This document shows, piece after piece, positions 59,283 through 64,000 of a stretch of 64,000 bases of DNA. The DNA is from Galdieria partita (lineage: Eukaryota > Rhodophyta > Bangiophyceae > Galdieriales > Galdieriaceae). The stretch spans positions 1 to 64,000 of the forward strand of contig BQMJ01000059.1 in NCBI GenBank assembly GCA_025991245.1, written 5' to 3'. The translations under genes were made by a program, and so were the position numbers. Below the pieces are notes generated by a model. It was not told the DNA's origin. It did no database searches and worked only from the letters and a program-made list of their open reading frames with translations. Positions within the stretch are counted from its first letter, which is position 1; each line of letters opens with the position of its first letter.

Positions 59283-60277
59283 ATGTCCCGACTTCAAAGT
59301 ATTCTTCTATTATCGTTCGTATTCGCTATTCTTGGATCTTTCGCGTTAGCAACTCCTTTAACTGAAAGATGGCAAAGTGCTAGCTCCTGCCAACTGACGT
59401 GCAAGACAGTTTGTAAGTAAACATATTTAACTCATTCGAAGCATGTCTGACGTTGTAAACCTTCTTAGGCACACAAACTCAGATCTGCTCTACTCCAACA
59501 CCCACACCAACTCCGACTGTTTCTGCAGAGCAGCAAAACATATACCGCTGGGCCGAGTCATATGCTACAGCAACTCCTACTCCAACTCCAACTTTAGTTT
59601 GCACATATGTTCCACAGTGCACCCAAATTTGCTCGAACGAATGTCCAGGCCAAACCTCTGCAGCTGTCAGTTCAAGTTACTCCTCATCAAGTCCTGAAGT
59701 ATCTACAAGCTCAACGAGCTCATACTACTCTGGATCCGCAACATCTGGGAGTGAAACAACTTCAGCAAGTACTTATTACTATGGAGTGGGCCAGCAAAGC
59801 AGCTCCGCCACAACATCTTCGAGTCCTTCCACTTCCTCTTCCTACTACTATTACGGCGCTGCTTCTTCTCAAGCTGTTGCTAGTCAAACTTCTTCAGCAT
59901 CTAAAACTACTTCCTACTATGGTTCAAGTCAACAAACTAGTCCTTCTACATCCTCTTCCTACTACTATTATGGCGCTGCTTCTTCTCAAGCTGTTGCTAG
60001 TCAAACTTCTTCAGCTTCTAAAACTACTTCCTACTATGGTTCAAGTCAACAAACTAGTCCGTCTACATCCTCTTCCTACTACTATTATGGAGCCGCGTCT
60101 TCTCAAGCTGCAGCTAGTCAAACTTCTTCAGCTTCTAAAACTACCTCCTACTATGGTTCTACCACAGCTACCCAGTCAACCAAAGTTGAGAGTAGCCCAT
60201 CCTCTAGCTACTACTACGGAGCAGGTCAAACCTCTACTCAATCAACTAGTAGCACTGAAAGTGGATTCTATGCCTAA
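59283..60277 (+). CDS. Secreted Cys/Thr-Pro/Ser-Tyr-rich repeat protein
   Basis: Exon 1 (59283-59412) encodes a signal peptide (MSRLQSILLLSFVFAILGSF, cleavage probably near ALA). After a 56-nt intron, exon 2 runs to 60277, giving about 312 aa. Mature parts in order: a Cys-containing region (CQLTCKTV, then two further Cys clusters), two TPTPTPT stretches, then a Ser/Thr/Tyr-rich half with three 39-aa tandem repeats containing SSYYYYGAASSQ and TTSYYGSSQQ, ending SGFYA. Such composition suggests a heavily O-glycosylated wall or surface protein, perhaps with tyrosine cross-links (inference). No C-terminal anchor is seen. Confidence 0.82.
59834..60166 (+). repeat. Three 117-bp tandem coding repeats
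   Basis: The units start at 59834, 59951 and 60068, each 39 codons; the third diverges at its end. The first two are almost identical in nucleotide sequence, so recent unequal exchange is likely and the number of units may vary between strains. Confidence 0.9.
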
Positions 60278-60530
60278 ATCTAAGGCATTTCTGTTGTTTT
60301 TGTTTTGATAAAAATTTTGACAATTTTGAGCTTTTTCATGATGATTGCCTAACCACTGCAAAAAGATGGCCTCACAACAAAAGAAGCTCTGATTGGACAC
60401 GACAGAATCCCATTTTGATATTTCGTTCGCTTTGGGCTGTGTTACACTCCAACCACTTTTCTAGTGAAGAACAACAAAAATTAGTAGCTATTTCTCATAT
60501 CATCGTGTATTTCTGAGACTCTTTGAAAGC

Positions 60531-63500
60531 ATGGAAAACTATCCAACTCAAGATAACAGCATCGAAAAAACGATTGAGCCGGGAGCTGGAATCCCTATGA
60601 ATAATCACAATGGACAATCGGGTATCACTGTTACCGTTGCTGTAAGAGTGCGACCTTTCAGTACTTTAGAAGCTTCTCATGGTCAACAATCTTGTCTTCA
60701 AGTGGACAAACAAGATACCATAATGATTGGAAAAGACAAGTCCTTCACATTTGACCACGTCTTCGACTCCAACACTTCACAAGAACAGCTTTACAAAAGT
60801 ATCGTTTTGCCTCTCATCAATGGAATCTTTGAAGGATTTCATTCTTGTCTATTTGCCTATGGACAAACAGGATCTGGAAAGACATATACCATGGGAACTT
60901 CATGCTTTGGACCTGTCACTCCATCTCACGGAATCATTCCTAGGGTTGTTGAAGATATCTGTAATCATGCAAAAACCATGACAAAAGATTATGAAATTTC
61001 CTTAAAAGTTTCTTTCATTGAAATATACAACGAAGACGTTCGAGACTTGTTGAAACAACACTCCAAAAAAATTCTCGATGGGCGATCAGGTGCAAAGGAT
61101 TCCTTTTCATTAGCACCCAATACGAAAATCCAAGTACGAGAAGATGAAAGTGGAAATGTTTTCTTAGAAGGAGTCAATGAAGTTACTATTCAAACTTATG
61201 AGGATGCCATCGCATGTCTAGAAAGTGGTGCAATACATAGGGCAACTGCTTCTCATGATTTGAATGAACGCTCTTCTCGATCTCACGCAGTGTTCACTAT
61301 ATACTTAAGTAAAAGACCTCTTCAAGGACCCAAAACAGATAAAAAGATAGTCTCTCAATTCCAACTGGTAGATTTGGCGGGATCCGAGAGAGCAAAGAGA
61401 ACAAATGCTGAAGGAACTAGACTGAAAGAAGGCATTAGCATCAATACAAGTCTTTTGGCACTCATGGAAGTCATTAGTGTATTGGGAGATGAAAAGAAAC
61501 GAGGAAGTCATGTTCCCTATCGTCGCTCTAAGCTGACTCGTATTCTTACCAACTCATTAGGAGGAAACTCTAAAACAGCAATGATAGCGTGTATCAGTCC
61601 AAGTGAAGACTCCATGCAAGAAACTCTAAATACCTTAAAATACGCTAATCGGGCAAGAAATATTCGCAACAAACCAGTAGTCAACTACGATACTACATTT
61701 TCCGAGTTGCAAGAATTGCGCAAAAAAGTGGCTCAATTGCAAGAACAACTCGCTGCTTACGAAAGCGGTGGTGAAGTGCTAGTAACGTCTGAATATCAGG
61801 GAAAACGGAAAATTTCGAAAGATGCTGAAGATTCCACAACTCAATCCGAGTATCGTAGTATCCTTGAGAGATATCAACAAGAAGTAAAGTCACTCAAGCG
61901 TTGCGCACATTACTTGAAACTTGAACGTGACGTCCTCGCAATCCAAATAGAAAATATGGCAGCAACCAACAAACGACAAAAAAGAAAAAATTTTCTAGAT
62001 TTTGCTTCCAACAACTTGGGAGACTCTGACGAAGATGTTCTAAGAGATAAAACTTCAACGGTATTGGACTCTATTTTGGAAAGTCCCAGACAACTAGATT
62101 CCAAAAGCGAACTTCTTTCAGTGGAACAAGTAACGCCAGATACTTCACTAAATTCTATCATACAACAAGAAGAAGATCACGAGCTTTGGGAAGATGAAGG
62201 GATGAAAAAAGAGAAACTCCTTGAGACGTTTCTCGAAGACATATTTGAAGACTCAAGTCGAGAACTTTTGGAGAATGGCCAGGGATCGACCGACCATGAG
62301 TGCAAGTCCCAAAAATCGCTCATCCAAGTAGAGGAACGGAATTTAGATACTTGTTTAGGTGAGATTCGTAAAATTTTAACCGAAAAGCACTCGACATTGC
62401 GCAGAATCGCTCATATAGAAAGGTTTCTTTTGTTGGAATGTAACAAGTATCAAAGGTTGATTGCTACGGAGAGAGAAGAATTGAGGACAGTAGAGGCTGA
62501 ATTGCGAAACTGGATAAGTCAAAAAGAAGAGGATCAAACTTCATCAAAAATACCTGTTTCTATGGATGCGGAGATGATTCAAGGAAATAGTTTCTCTACA
62601 GTAGACAAATTTCAACAATATACGAGAGAGATTGAGAGATTGGAGCAAAATACTTATCGGCTTGATACTTTTCTATCAAACTGCAAAAAGAACAAGTCCA
62701 TTCTATTGGAGGATTGTAAACATTTGAGGAAGCATGAAGCCAATGTCTGTAGACAACTGGAGATAATTCGAAAACGACAAACTTCTTCTCAAGAAAAAGG
62801 AAATGAAAGCAATATTCCTATCGAAGAGGTATGCTACAATCATACATTTCTAGTAGAACTGTAAACAAGATGTCTAGGAAATATCTGAAAAGGCCAAGTA
62901 CAATCATTCTATGATTGACAAAGCAGGTGAATTGATCCAAGCTTTGGAAACCCATATATTGGATATTCTCAAGGAAAAACTAACCGTAGAAGAAACATTT
63001 CATCAGGCCGTTCAGAAGGAAGTTGCAGTGGTTAACAAACATGCTGCTCACGCTATGCTCAATGCAGTTTCGGATCAGAATAGTAATCATGTGACATTAG
63101 ATACGCAACACAAAGCTCCAGTAGTGAATTGTGCACACTCGACATTTTCATCTTGTGACGAGGAAGATAGTTGGAATATTATTCATTTGCAAGATTACAT
63201 TGAAGCTTTGGATATTGAAATTGAATATCGGAAACAGAGGATTAGACAAGGTCAAGATATTCTATCCCATTCCGTTCAACAATGCAAGGCTTTGTTTGAG
63301 AAGATTTATTCGCTTCCTAATACAAGTTTACAAGTGCGAATAACACTTTTGGAATTTGTGAAGAGGTACGTAATATAGGAGATCCCTCGATGTTCAAATA
63401 ACAAATGTAATGAAATCATATAGGTGGTTGAAAAGCCAAGAGCAAGTCAATAGTTTGAAACAAACTCACCAAAAGCTCCGCCAAGAACTTGCCAACCTAT

Positions 63501-63817
63501 TCAACTGTGTGAGTAGTTGGCAACAAAGAGTAAAATGGCAAGAGTTGGAAATGGAAAATTGGAAAACTCAACAATGTCTGCACGAGTTGGAAATGATTGA
63601 AAAAGTTATTAGTTTAGATGGATATGAAGAATACAATGAGGAAAACCTCTCTGAAGATCTGCAAAGAAGAATTTCAAATACTTTTCTTTCTTCTGTCGAA
63701 AATGACTTGGAATCATCTTCTTTGTTAGACTATGATGAAGCAAATGTTCATGCAAAGTATCCCAATGATTTGTTCGATCTCGACTGGTCCGATATGGAGA
63801 TAGAAAGTGTCATATGA
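60531..63817 (+). CDS. Kinesin, kinesin-4 family
   Basis: A microtubule motor of 1059 aa in three exons (60531-62828, 62878-63365, 63424-63817; introns 49 and 58 nt). The motor domain (about residues 35-390) has AVRVRPF, P-loop AYGQTGSGKTYTMG, switch I NERSSRSHAVF, switch II LVDLAGSERA, and VPYRRSKLTRIL, ending in ETLNTLKYANRARNIRNKPVVN, which is diagnostic for kinesin-4 (chromokinesin/KIF21). An acid-rich insert (about 530-600) and discontinuous coiled coils follow. The usual GLLALGNVISALG is SLLALMEVISVLG here, an atypical variant. Shorter than animal KIF4; no obvious Cys-rich DNA-binding tail is seen. Role: spindle midzone or microtubule length control by family knowledge. Confidence 0.93.
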
Positions 63818-64000
63818 GCTTGAGTTACTTTCAGGGACATTCTCAGTTCCCTTTTTTTTCGAAATTGATTAAAAGGAAATTTTCCCATGGCTAAAAATAG
63901 AATGTTCAATGGGAACTCTACACCAATATATTTTTTAATCTTTTACAACATTCCTGAGCTAATAACCGCAACTCGACGGAGCAACTTGTTTGGATAAATT
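63818..64000. other. Window edge, no gene seen
   Basis: AT-rich 3' flank of the kinesin gene. Confidence 0.5.

Overview
This window is one end of a eukaryotic nuclear chromosome. It opens with about 583 bp of C-rich telomeric repeat, so base 1 lies at or near the physical end. The DNA is AT-rich and compact. Genes further in carry GT-AG introns of mostly 45-60 nt, and one protein is a bile-acid:sodium symporter-type carrier with a plastid-transit-like N-terminus, so the host is a photosynthetic eukaryote. Short introns, high gene density and an expanded subtelomeric P-loop ATPase family suggest a cyanidiophycean red alga of the Galdieria type. That is an inference from gene content, not a database match.

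Layout. (1) 1-583 telomere, made of two interleaved unit lengths. (2) About 584-5595, two tandem copies of a 2.5-kb subtelomeric repeat, itself built of ~630-bp units seeded by decayed telomere tracts. (3) 5.6-16 kb, no convincing gene, several dispersed decayed repeats. (4) 16-38 kb, an accessory zone holding a family of large ATPase genes, all on the + strand: two intact (16290-18950, 28348-30969), one interrupted (19932-22033), one divergent copy with an intron and a decayed tail (23794-25457), one C-terminal fragment (31668-31907) and one decayed relic (about 36.0-37.6 kb). A 5S rRNA gene lies among them (33066-33183, minus). (5) From 39.5 kb to the right edge, ordinary densely packed housekeeping genes on both strands: mitochondrial ribosomal protein bS6m, a DH-PH RhoGEF, a secreted protein, SMC5, a histidine phosphatase, a BASS transporter, E2F, BUD23, an aldo/keto reductase, a PNRC/EDC1-like protein, a DUF1990 protein, a mitochondrial carrier, a Ser/Tyr-rich secreted repeat protein and a kinesin-4.

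The most unusual system is the ATPase family. The intact members have an N-terminal P-loop ATPase, a middle region resembling a PD-(D/E)XK nuclease fold as found behind the ATPases of Crinkler/RHS-type proteins, and a C-terminal SAM-like domain. Two copies are almost identical over about 2 kb, yet their SAM-like ends differ completely, and the switch occurs at one conserved linker. Two further SAM-like ends, found in the fragment and in the relic, start at the same linker. This looks like a subtelomeric multigene family that keeps its core uniform by gene conversion and exchanges C-terminal cassettes.
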